A stretch of DNA of 5,642 nt from Patescibacteria group bacterium (GCA_025054755.1 JANWZH010000021.1:1-5642); one strand, 5' to 3'; shown: positions 1 to 5,621, numbered from the stretch's first letter. Numbers and translations are program-made. The notes: generated from the letters alone by a model not told the origin.

Positions 1-1
1 G

Positions 2-250
2 GGAGGCGAAGAATTTATTTTATTATTAATTGACACAAATAAAAATCTAGCTTTTAAAATAGTTGATAAAATTAGAAAAAAAATTGAGAATAAATATATT
101 AAAATAAAAAATAAAAAAATTAATATAACAATTTCCGGCGGAATTTCAGATTTTTCAAAATATAAAAATTTTAAAAAAGTTTTTAATTTGGCAGATAAAG
201 CTTTGTACAAGGTTAAAAAAACAGGTAAAAATAAAATTATTATTAATTAA
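2..250 (+). CDS. GGDEF-domain protein (diguanylate cyclase), C-terminal part; 5' end outside the window
   Basis: Reading from base 2, the frame is open for 82 codons to a TAA at 248-250. It begins directly with Gly-Gly-Glu-Glu-Phe, the active-site signature of GGDEF domains, which condense two GTP into cyclic di-GMP. Downstream are ITISGGIS, matching the family's central 'vTvSiGia' strand, and LADKALYKVKKTGKN, matching the closing 'ADxALYxAKxxGRN' helix. The protein ends 4 residues after that block (IIIN), so GGDEF is the last domain. The N-terminal half, any sensor domain and the upstream inhibitory RxxD site lie outside the window. GGEEF is a catalytically competent variant in known family members, so activity is likely but not proven. 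The stop lies 49 bases before the tRNA. Confidence 0.92.
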   Translation, partial: GGEEFILLLIDTNKNLAFKIVDKIRKKIENKYIKIKNKKINITISGGISDFSKYKNFKKVFNLADKALYKVKKTGKNKIIIN

Positions 251-285
251 AATTAGCAAAAAATTTAGATTTATTATATATTTAA

Positions 286-291
286 TATAAT
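286..291 (+). promoter_or_regulatory. Candidate -10 box (TATAAT) for tRNA-Ser
   Basis: A perfect TATAAT ends 8 bases before the first base of the tRNA, so a transcript would start at or a base or two before the mature 5' end. No good -35 hexamer is visible 16-18 bases upstream (the sequence there is like ATTTAG). TATAAT is common by chance in DNA this A+T-rich, so position is the main support. Confidence 0.45.
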
Positions 292-299
292 TTTATAAG

Positions 300-386
300 G
301 GAGGGGTGCCGGAGCGGTCTAACGGAACGGTCTGGAGAACCGTGCTCTCGAAAGAGGGCTCGTGGGTTCGAATCCCACCCCCTCCG
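300..386 (+). tRNA. tRNA-Ser (anticodon GGA)
   Basis: A complete class II cloverleaf can be drawn. The acceptor stem is GGAGGGG (300-306) with CCCCTCC (379-385). Bases 8-9 are TG, and the D stem is CCG (309-311) with CGG (323-325). The anticodon stem is ACGGT (327-331) with ACCGT (339-343) around the loop CTGGAGA, giving anticodon GGA at 334-336, which reads UCC and UCU. The long variable arm (344-361) forms a 6-bp stem, including one G-U, capped by a GAAA tetraloop. The T stem is GTGGG/CCCAC with loop TTCGAAT. The discriminator is G386, as expected for serine tRNAs. The following bases are CAA, so the 3' CCA is not encoded and must be added after transcription. Confidence 0.97.
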
Positions 387-534
387 CAAATTAGAAAATC
401 TCGTTGTTGATTTAACTTTTGCAATGGCTTGGCCGATTTTGAAGCAAAAATTTAATTTTTTGTATTCCAAATATAGAGATTCAGAAAAATTTGTTTTTTT
501 ATTAATAAAATCAGTTCGGATTTTTTTCAAATGA
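385..534 (+). other. Unexplained open frame 3' of the tRNA; possible gene remnant or chance
   Basis: The forward frame leaving the tRNA 3' end (codons from 385) has no stop until TGA at 532-534, about 49 codons. Chance stops are frequent at this base composition. It reads like ordinary protein, for example LVVDLTFAMAWPILKQ followed by YSKYRDSEKFVFLLIKS. The only ATG is at 424-426, giving 36 residues, with no ribosome binding site. The part at 391-445 is about 36% G+C (counted by hand), clearly richer than the flanking spacer. The opposite strand is also open here. I recognise no family. It could be the tail of a decayed gene, a tiny real gene, or a structured RNA or terminator region that happens to be open. 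Confidence that it is a functional CDS is low. Confidence 0.22.
417..460 (+). terminator. Imperfect hairpin and T-rich tail, possible tRNA terminator
   Basis: TTTTGC (417-422) can pair with GCAAAA (444-449). Inside this, AATGGC (423-428) pairs with GCC..ATT (432-438) with G435 bulged and a 3-base loop, leaving TTGAA (439-443) unpaired on one side. A T-rich run (451-460) follows after two A's. This resembles an intrinsic terminator for the tRNA, but the one-sided internal loop and the gap before the T run make it weak. Confidence 0.28.
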
Positions 535-559
535 ACAATTTATTTTTTCTTTATATTTT

Positions 560-565
560 TATAAT
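560..565 (+). promoter_or_regulatory. Candidate -10 box (TATAAT) for rsmE
   Basis: A perfect TATAAT lies 19 bases before the rsmE ATG, predicting a leader of only about 12 bases. No convincing -35 hexamer is seen. No Shine-Dalgarno sequence occurs between it and the start codon, which is preceded only by A and T. Confidence 0.35.
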
Positions 566-584
566 TCTATTTTAAAATTTAAAT

Positions 585-1292
585 ATGCGGCTTCATCGAT
601 TTTTTTATGATTTTGATTTAACTAAAAATAAGGTTTTAATTCAGGATAAAGAAATTATTCATCAAATTAAAAAAGTTTTACGACTTAAGGTGGATAAAGA
701 AATCTTTTTATTTAATAATAAAAATCAAGAAGCTTTAGTTAAAATTAAAAATTTTGATAATGGAATGATTTTAGCTGAAATTTTAAATGTATATGAAATT
801 AATCGAGAACCGCAAAAAGAAGTAAATTTATATGTTGCTATTTTAAAAAAAGAAAACTTTGAAATTGTTTGTCAAAAAACAACTGAAATTGGAGTTTCAA
901 ATATAATTCCAATTATTACAGAATATACTGTTAAATTAAATTTAAAATATGAAAGATTGGAAAGAATTATTAAAGAAGCAGCAGAACAATCTGGCAGAAC
1001 AAAAATCCCTAATATTTTAAAAATTGAAAAATTTAATGAAGTAGTTTCAAAAGTTAATCAAAATGATTTAAATTTATTATTTGATCCTCAAGGTCAAAAT
1101 TTTAAAGAAGTTTTACAATTTATATCAACTCATAATAAAATTAATGTTTTTATTGGTCCAGAAGGTGGCTGGTCTGAAAATGAAATTGTTTTGACTAAAC
1201 AAAATAATTTTAAAATTGTTAGCATATCTAGTTTAACTTTTAGAGCTGAAACAGCAGCACAAATTGCTGTTTTTTTATCTGTTTATTTTTAA
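585..1292 (+). CDS. rsmE: 16S rRNA (uracil-1498-N3)-methyltransferase RsmE
   Basis: The 235-residue protein is close to the usual RsmE length (about 240-250). RsmE is a cytoplasmic SPOUT (trefoil-knot) enzyme that uses S-adenosylmethionine to methylate N3 of U1498 in 16S rRNA of the 30S subunit. The N-terminal PUA-like part starts MRLHRFF and contains HQIKKVLRLK (26-35), the typical 'H..kVLRlk' block. The knot domain has QKTTEIGV (97-104), EAAEQSGR (131-138), the SAM-pocket loop IGPEGGWS (190-197) and LTFRAETAA (217-225). The last aligns with the family's 'LGxxiLRaETA', although the Leu-Gly before it is replaced by Ser-Ser. The ATG at 585 is chosen because MRLHRFF is the standard N-terminus. 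No ribosome binding site is visible. The gene is preceded by 198 bases of spacer after the tRNA and followed by 59 bases before the next gene. Confidence 0.94.
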   Translation: MRLHRFFYDFDLTKNKVLIQDKEIIHQIKKVLRLKVDKEIFLFNNKNQEALVKIKNFDNGMILAEILNVYEINREPQKEVNLYVAILKKENFEIVCQKTTEIGVSNIIPIITEYTVKLNLKYERLERIIKEAAEQSGRTKIPNILKIEKFNEVVSKVNQNDLNLLFDPQGQNFKEVLQFISTHNKINVFIGPEGGWSENEIVLTKQNNFKIVSISSLTFRAETAAQIAVFLSVYF

Positions 1293-1304
1293 TTTTATTT
1301 TTTG

Positions 1305-1310
1305 TATAAT
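1305..1310 (+). promoter_or_regulatory. Candidate -10 box (TATAAT) for the surface-protein gene
   Basis: A perfect TATAAT, preceded by TG with no spacer base, lies 41 bases before the ATG of the 995-residue gene and 12 bases after the rsmE stop. The region 17 bases upstream (TTTATT, inside the end of rsmE) is a poor -35. The predicted leader is about 35 bases and contains AAAAGG (1326-1331), but this sits 20 bases from the ATG, too far for normal Shine-Dalgarno use. Confidence 0.4.
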
Positions 1311-1351
1311 TTAAATATAAAAATAAAAAGGTCATTTTTAAAAAAAATAAA

Positions 1352-4339
1352 ATGAAAAAAAATATATTTATTATAACTTTATTTATTATTTTATTATTTT
1401 TTTCTTTGAATCAAAATTATATTTTTGGGCAACAAATAGATGGATCATTAAGCATTGATAAATCTAATTATTTGTTGAATGATACTAGGCAATGTTTTAT
1501 TTTTTCTATTAATAACGAAACAATGCCTGTTGCAATAGATGGTTTTGATATTACTTTTTATTCTTTTGGTCCAAATAATAGAGGGTGTACTAATGGATGC
1601 ACTGTTAGGGCTACTAGATATTTGTGGTATCAAAATAGCGGCCAATTTTGTTTAAATACATCATTTACAAATGATGATGTTGGTAGTTGGTCTGCTTATG
1701 TAGTATATAATAATAAAAAAACAAGCTCTGTTAATTATCAAGTTCAGTCTGGTTCTGGCGTTAATAATATTAATCAGTCTTCTACTAGCACTAAACCTAT
1801 TTTTGATATTAGTTTTAAAGCTAATAATTTAACTAATTTATATTTAGCTCCTGGAGCTTTTATTGAATATAGTTGGTTTGTTGGTTCTGATTCAACTAAT
1901 AATTTAAATTCTGGGCAATATTATTTAGATTCTTGGTATACAGCTGATAAAGCTGATAAATGTTCTGGTGGAATAACTCAACCAAATCAAGTTAAGCCAT
2001 GGGTTATTAAAGAAAATAGTGGTTGGAGTGGTTTTTTGCGTAGTCAAATTGATTCTTGTCAAGAGGGAGTTAATTATACAATTACTATAGCTGTTAGAGA
2101 TAGACAAGGAAATATTTTTGGTTCGAAATCAATTAATGTTTATATAACATCAAAAAGTCAACAGGGAAATTATATCCCTTCTGATTTTTGTTCTAAAATT
2201 GAAGACAATAAAGAATATGATATTAGTTACTTTTATCAAATATTAAAACCTTATTTTGATAGCGATAAATCATCTTGTGATTTACAATATGTTAAACTTG
2301 GAATAAAAACTAATGCTGATTTAAATAATTTAAATATTCCTTATTCTCCAAATGGAGATGGCAATGGAATTGCTCCCGGAACGTTGTTTAAAGCTGATTT
2401 TTATTATGTTGATATAAATAATAAGACTGGAGAGATTAATAGATATAAGCAAGGCTATGTACCATTGTGTAGCCATTTTGATAATCAATTATTTACTGCA
2501 GTTGGTTTAGGTCCAGGATTTATTTGTACTCCAATAATGGGTTTTACTAATTATTGTATTAGTGATACTTTTAGTGCAATTAAAAATTCAATCAATAAAC
2601 TTTGTGGCAAAAGCATAAATATAAAAAGTTCTTTATCTTCTAATGTTACATCTACTTCATTTGGATTACCTGGATCTTTTTCGCTTCCAATTAGCCAATC
2701 TTCAACTTATCAACCAAGCACTAAATTTAATCCATTAGATACTTCATATTTTAGTGGGCCAATTCGATTAGAGCAGTTTCAACAAAATCAACAAAATCAG
2801 CAAAGTATTAATTTTCAAAACAATACAATATCTTCTCAAAAAGAATTATTAACTTCTTTGTCTGGTACTTTGTCTAAGTTGCTTGATATTATTAAATTAG
2901 CTGAAAATATTCAATCTAATGATAAAAATTATTTGATTTCTCAAATTGAATCAGTTATTAAAATAATAACCGATTTAATTAGTAAATTTATAAACACAAA
3001 TTTATCTAATCAAAATCAATTAATTCGCCAAAATCAAATTAGTCAACAGCCTCAAGGTAAGTATTTTATAAAAAATGTTGGGTGGAGTTATGTTTATAGT
3101 GTTGAAAAATCTTCTGATGGATATTTAATAATTGGTTTCTTGCCTTCTGCAACTAATTTTGAACAAAAAGGTTTAATCACCAAAATAGATGAGTTAGGAA
3201 ATATTAAATGGATGAAAGAGTTTAATAAAATTTCTTTTGCAAATTCTATAAAAACAGATGATGGTTATTTAATATTAGGAGGTTATTTTTATTATGTTCT
3301 ACATTATAATTTAATTAAAATTGATGAAAATGGTAATATTTTATTTAAAAAACAAATTAAAATTAATGATTATGATTTAGGTTTCAGGGGAGGAGCTAAA
3401 ATTTATAAATTAAAAAATGGAAATTATGCTTTAGTATCTGATTTTGATGGATCCTTTGATGGATCCAATGAATATGGCGTGGCATTGCTTTTATTAGATA
3501 GTAATTTAAATGTTAAGTCTTCAAGAAAAATTATATATATAGATAAAAATTTTGGTTTAGGTAGTATATCTTTAAAAAATACTTTAGATGGTGGTTATAT
3601 TATAGGTGGTTCATTATATAATACTTCAATTGAAAATTTTTCTAACAATTTAATTATATTAATTAAATTAAAGTCAGATTTAAGTTTAGAATTTGCTAAA
3701 AAAATTATTGTTAATCAAAAGTTCAATACAATAACTAGGGAAAGTATTCTTGTAAATGATATAGAGGAATTAGATGATAAATCTTATTTATTGATTGGTA
3801 ATAAATATGATTTTATGAGTGGATTGGGATATGCTTTTATTTTAAAAATAAGTAGTGATGGCGCGGTTAATAAATTTAAAGCATATGATCAGTTTTCCTT
3901 GTTAAGATCTATTAATAAAAACTTAAATAATAATTATTTATTATCTGGACTCAAGAAAGATAATAATTATTATGGTATTGTTGCTCAGGTTGATTCTAAT
4001 TTAAATCTTTTAAATTATATTAAAATTGATGATGGTAAAAAATCAATATCTTTGGCAGGAATTAAGGATTTTGGTGATTATTATTTAATTTTTGGCAATA
4101 TTGGCGTAGAAGGATTATTGGCTAAAATTAATAAAAATTTTTCTTTAGATAAACAATGTAGCGATATTGTCTTCCAAAATATTAATAATGATAGTTCTTT
4201 TAAAGATTATCCGCTTTCAAATTTAGAGGTATCTGATGTTTCAGATAAAATTAAAATTAATAATTTAAATTTAAAAGATGAAATCCCAGAATTAAATATT
4301 TCTACTACAACCAGAAATATTATAGATTATTGCAAATAA
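1352..4339 (+). CDS. Large secreted/surface protein with C-terminal seven-repeat propeller-like domain
   Basis: This 995-residue protein is of unrecognised family. Residues 1-26 form a Sec signal peptide: Lys-Lys, a hydrophobic core at about 5-19, and likely cleavage near IFG/QQ, with no lipobox. Residues about 29-130 and 148-265 look like two beta-rich, Ig-like domains; the second ends in a typical 'YTITIAVRDRQGN' strand pair. Residues 280-420 form a third Cys-bearing domain with an NGDGNG loop (334-339). Cysteines are at 48, 79, 83, 100, 204, 236, 280, 309, 373, 392, 402, 418, 936 and 994, an even 14 and all outside the repeats proper, suggesting disulfides. Residues 420-570 are S/T/Q/N-rich, with a QQNQQNQQ tract (477-484) and a predicted amphipathic helix (about 495-547). 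Residues 578-935 hold seven repeats of the type 'GYLIIG...LIKID..GN'. No LPxTG, C-terminal membrane helix or sorting tag is seen. It is probably a cell-surface or released binding protein with unknown ligand. Confidence 0.93.
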   Translation: MKKNIFIITLFIILLFFSLNQNYIFGQQIDGSLSIDKSNYLLNDTRQCFIFSINNETMPVAIDGFDITFYSFGPNNRGCTNGCTVRATRYLWYQNSGQFCLNTSFTNDDVGSWSAYVVYNNKKTSSVNYQVQSGSGVNNINQSSTSTKPIFDISFKANNLTNLYLAPGAFIEYSWFVGSDSTNNLNSGQYYLDSWYTADKADKCSGGITQPNQVKPWVIKENSGWSGFLRSQIDSCQEGVNYTITIAVRDRQGNIFGSKSINVYITSKSQQGNYIPSDFCSKIEDNKEYDISYFYQILKPYFDSDKSSCDLQYVKLGIKTNADLNNLNIPYSPNGDGNGIAPGTLFKADFYYVDINNKTGEINRYKQGYVPLCSHFDNQLFTAVGLGPGFICTPIMGFTNYCISDTFSAIKNSINKLCGKSINIKSSLSSNVTSTSFGLPGSFSLPISQSSTYQPSTKFNPLDTSYFSGPIRLEQFQQNQQNQQSINFQNNTISSQKELLTSLSGTLSKLLDIIKLAENIQSNDKNYLISQIESVIKIITDLISKFINTNLSNQNQLIRQNQISQQPQGKYFIKNVGWSYVYSVEKSSDGYLIIGFLPSATNFEQKGLITKIDELGNIKWMKEFNKISFANSIKTDDGYLILGGYFYYVLHYNLIKIDENGNILFKKQIKINDYDLGFRGGAKIYKLKNGNYALVSDFDGSFDGSNEYGVALLLLDSNLNVKSSRKIIYIDKNFGLGSISLKNTLDGGYIIGGSLYNTSIENFSNNLIILIKLKSDLSLEFAKKIIVNQKFNTITRESILVNDIEELDDKSYLLIGNKYDFMSGLGYAFILKISSDGAVNKFKAYDQFSLLRSINKNLNNNYLLSGLKKDNNYYGIVAQVDSNLNLLNYIKIDDGKKSISLAGIKDFGDYYLIFGNIGVEGLLAKINKNFSLDKQCSDIVFQNINNDSSFKDYPLSNLEVSDVSDKIKINNLNLKDEIPELNISTTTRNIIDYCK
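2780..2803 (+). repeat. Short Q/N-coding tandem repeat (9-bp unit)
   Basis: CAACAAAAT occurs twice in tandem, followed by a degenerate third partial unit (CAGCAA), encoding QQNQQNQQ in the linker of the surface protein. It lies between the Cys-bearing N-terminal domains and the helical stretch. Such short in-frame units commonly vary in copy number. Confidence 0.7.
3083..4156 (+). repeat. Seven diverged protein repeats, probable seven-bladed beta-propeller
   Basis: Within the surface protein, seven units of about 40-50 residues share the pattern 'S-(x)n-G-Y-L-I-(I/L)-G ... (L/I)-I-K-(I/L)-D-x-x-G-N-(I/L)-x-(x)-x-K-x-I'. Approximate residue spans are 578-621, 629-669, 681-727, 739-786, 799-845, 850-892 and 898-935. 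Clear examples are DGYLIIG...LITKIDELGNIKW, DGYLILGG...LIKIDENGNILF and DGGYIIGG...ILIKLKSDLSL. This resembles the 'DGGYIvaG...w.iKtDsnGn..W' repeats found in many secreted bacterial proteins and predicts beta-propeller blades. The copies are diverged at DNA level, so they are old. The blade count is my hand alignment. Confidence 0.7.
3443..3466 (+). repeat. Perfect 12-bp tandem duplication inside the propeller gene
   Basis: TTTGATGGATCC occurs twice back to back, in frame, encoding FDGSFDGS in repeat 3 of the surface protein. The two copies are identical at every base. The product, DFDGSFDGSNE (residues 697-707), is rich in Asp and Ser at alternate positions and lies in a blade loop, lengthening it relative to the other blades. 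Confidence 0.85.
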
Positions 4340-4345
4340 AAAAAA

Positions 4346-5134
4346 TTGAATAATTTAAAAAATAAAATTTTTGACTTCTTAATTCATTCTAAAAAAAGAC
4401 AATTTTTTAATTATAAACAAATAGCTGAAATTTTGGGCTACAAAAATTATCAAAGATATATTGCTAAAATTTTATCTCAAAATATAAGCCCTGAAATTCC
4501 TTGTCATAGAGTGATTTACAAAAATGGAGAAGTTGGTGGTTATTTTGGACACAAAAATTGGGATTATATTAAGTCAGCAAAACTTTTAGCCGAAGGTGCA
4601 GTAGGAGTTATTCCTACAGATACAATTTATGGAATTTGCGCTTCAGCTTTTAATAAAAAATCAGTTGAGTTAGTTTATAAATTAAGAAAAAGAAATCCAA
4701 CCAAGCCATGCATTATTTTAATTAATAGTGTTAATGATTTAAAAAGATTTGATATTGAATTAAATAGAAAACAAAAAAAATTATTACAAGAAATTTGGCC
4801 ATCTAAAATTAGCGTAATTTTAAAATGTAATTCTGAAAAATTTAAATATTTACATCGTGGTAAAAATACTTTAGCTTTTAGATTGCCGTCTAAAAAATTA
4901 ATATTAGAAATATTAAAAATTTCTGGGCCGTTAATTGCTCCATCAGCTAATTTAGAAGGCTTTATTTCTTCTCAAAATATAAGTCAGGCAAAAAAATATT
5001 TTAAAAATAAAGTTTTTTATTTGAATCGAGGCAAATTAACAAGCAAACCATCAACTTTAATAGACTTAACTAAAAATAAGATTCAGTTGATTAGAAAAGG
5101 AGCTGATTTTAATAAAATTAAAAATTTTATTTAA
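4346..5134 (+). CDS. tsaC: Fusion: O6-alkylguanine-DNA alkyltransferase (MGMT/Ogt) DNA-binding domain plus TsaC/YrdC threonylcarbamoyl-AMP synthase
   Basis: The protein has 262 residues. Residues 1-83 match the DNA-binding/active-site domain of MGMT/Ogt: helix-turn-helix NYKQIAEILG (22-31), a candidate Arg finger R37, a candidate Asn hinge N46, the active-site motif IPCHRV (51-56, acceptor Cys53) and GGY (64-66). The usual N-terminal ribonuclease-H-like domain of MGMT is absent. Residues about 76-262 are a single YrdC/TsaC domain, which makes threonylcarbamoyl-AMP from Thr, bicarbonate and ATP for tRNA t6A37. They show PTDTIYG (90-96), RKRNPTKP (114-121, the KxR-type site with the first Lys as Arg), WPSKIS (151-156), AFRLP (177-181), the SAN motif (200-202), STLIDL (236-241) and LIRKGA (248-253). 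There is no Sua5 C-terminal domain. The start is TTG; no in-frame ATG occurs before the conserved region and the preceding in-frame codons run into the upstream stop. The gene lies 6 bases after the surface-protein stop, so it is probably co-transcribed. The symbol tsaC covers only the C-terminal domain. Confidence 0.9.
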   Translation: MNNLKNKIFDFLIHSKKRQFFNYKQIAEILGYKNYQRYIAKILSQNISPEIPCHRVIYKNGEVGGYFGHKNWDYIKSAKLLAEGAVGVIPTDTIYGICASAFNKKSVELVYKLRKRNPTKPCIILINSVNDLKRFDIELNRKQKKLLQEIWPSKISVILKCNSEKFKYLHRGKNTLAFRLPSKKLILEILKISGPLIAPSANLEGFISSQNISQAKKYFKNKVFYLNRGKLTSKPSTLIDLTKNKIQLIRKGADFNKIKNFI

Positions 5135-5532
5135 TTCATTTTTTTATAATATAGTATTCCTAAAATAGTTAAAATAATTGGGAAATCACATCCGCAACTT
5201 AAAGATAAGGGCCATATTCCATATAAAAAATTAAATCCCATTTCAATTCCAGCAGCAATACCAAGTAAAAATACAGCTTTTTTTTTCATTAACCAATAAA
5301 GACGTAAAGCAATAATTCCAACAATAAATAAACTTATTTCAAGAAATAGTTTAATTAAGTTAATTATATTAAAATTATTTTTTAAAATAGAAATTAACCC
5401 AATTATGCCTAAAAAAATTAAAAATAGCCATAAAGTTCCAGTAAAGCAAAAAAGAGTTATAATCCATGGACGATTTATTTTTTCGCCTTTTTGATTTAAA
5501 GATTTATAAATATTATTTTTTTTTATAAACAT
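5131..5532 (-). CDS. Small four-helix membrane protein of unknown function
   Basis: The 133-residue protein has four predicted transmembrane helices at about 24-48, 57-81, 86-107 and 116-129. Charges (KKNN and KGEK at the N-terminus, MKKK at 82-85, KKMN at the C-terminus) place both ends and the middle loop in the cytoplasm. A Cys-Gly-Cys (113-115) then falls in the outer loop between helices 3 and 4. The motif 'INRPWIITLF' entering helix 1 resembles the start of various small hypothetical membrane proteins, but I recognise no family. It is convergent with the alkyltransferase-TsaC gene; their stop codons overlap in TTAA (5131-5134). ATG is the start, without a ribosome binding site. The hydrophobic pattern and length support a real gene. 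Confidence 0.78.
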   Translation of the reverse strand: MFIKKNNIYKSLNQKGEKINRPWIITLFCFTGTLWLFLIFLGIIGLISILKNNFNIINLIKLFLEISLFIVGIIALRLYWLMKKKAVFLLGIAAGIEMGFNFLYGIWPLSLSCGCDFPIILTILGILYYKKMN

Positions 5533-5538
5533 AAATTG

Positions 5539-5549
5539 ATTATATTATA
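5539..5549 (-). promoter_or_regulatory. Candidate overlapping -10 boxes for the membrane-protein gene
   Basis: On the minus strand two overlapping TATAAT hexamers (5544-5549 and 5539-5544) lie 11 and 6 bases before the ATG. Transcription from the outer one would leave a leader of only a few bases, so the mRNA may be nearly leaderless. The -35 position is poor (TTTATC). The A+T-rich background makes chance matches common. Confidence 0.33.
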
Positions 5550-5593
5550 TATATTTATTAAAATAAGATAAAAAAATAAAATCTTAAAAGTTA

Positions 5594-5621
5594 TTGATTT
5601 ATTTTTTAATTGTATTAAAAT
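5594..5621 (+). promoter_or_regulatory. Candidate promoter for the gene entering at the right edge
   Basis: TTGATT (5594-5599) and TAAAAT (5616-5621) are separated by 16 bases and end 6 bases before the ATG at 5628. Each hexamer differs from consensus. The spacing to the ATG again implies a very short or absent leader. It is also divergent from the membrane-protein gene's promoter, across a 95-base spacer. Confidence 0.27.

Noticed and set aside
507..527. AAAATC / GATTTT hairpin followed by T's, terminator-like
   Set aside because: The stem has a single G-C pair at the loop end, and it falls beyond the better hairpin at 417-449; not distinguishable from A+T background.
282..530. Minus-strand 82-residue open frame including GWDSNPR
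   Set aside because: Its C-terminal part is the reverse complement of the tRNA-Ser; GWDSNPR-type strings are a well-known artefact of translating tRNA genes. The rest has no recognisable motif.
1333..1354. CATTTT / AAAATG inverted repeat that would hide the ATG of the surface-protein gene
   Set aside because: Only 6 bp, almost all A-T, in a region where such repeats are expected by chance; too weak to count as a regulatory hairpin.
1448..1645. Minus-strand 65-residue open frame
   Set aside because: It lies entirely inside the strongly supported surface-protein gene on the other strand and shows no domain or signal.
1925..2107. Minus-strand 60-residue open frame
   Set aside because: A Ser/Thr/Ile-rich shadow of the surface-protein gene with no independent support.
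2345..2368. SPNGDGNG in the surface protein, reminiscent of the 'SPNGDGxND' motif of Bacteroidetes type IX-secreted proteins
   Set aside because: It is in the middle of the protein rather than a C-terminal sorting domain, and nothing else in the window suggests a type IX system.
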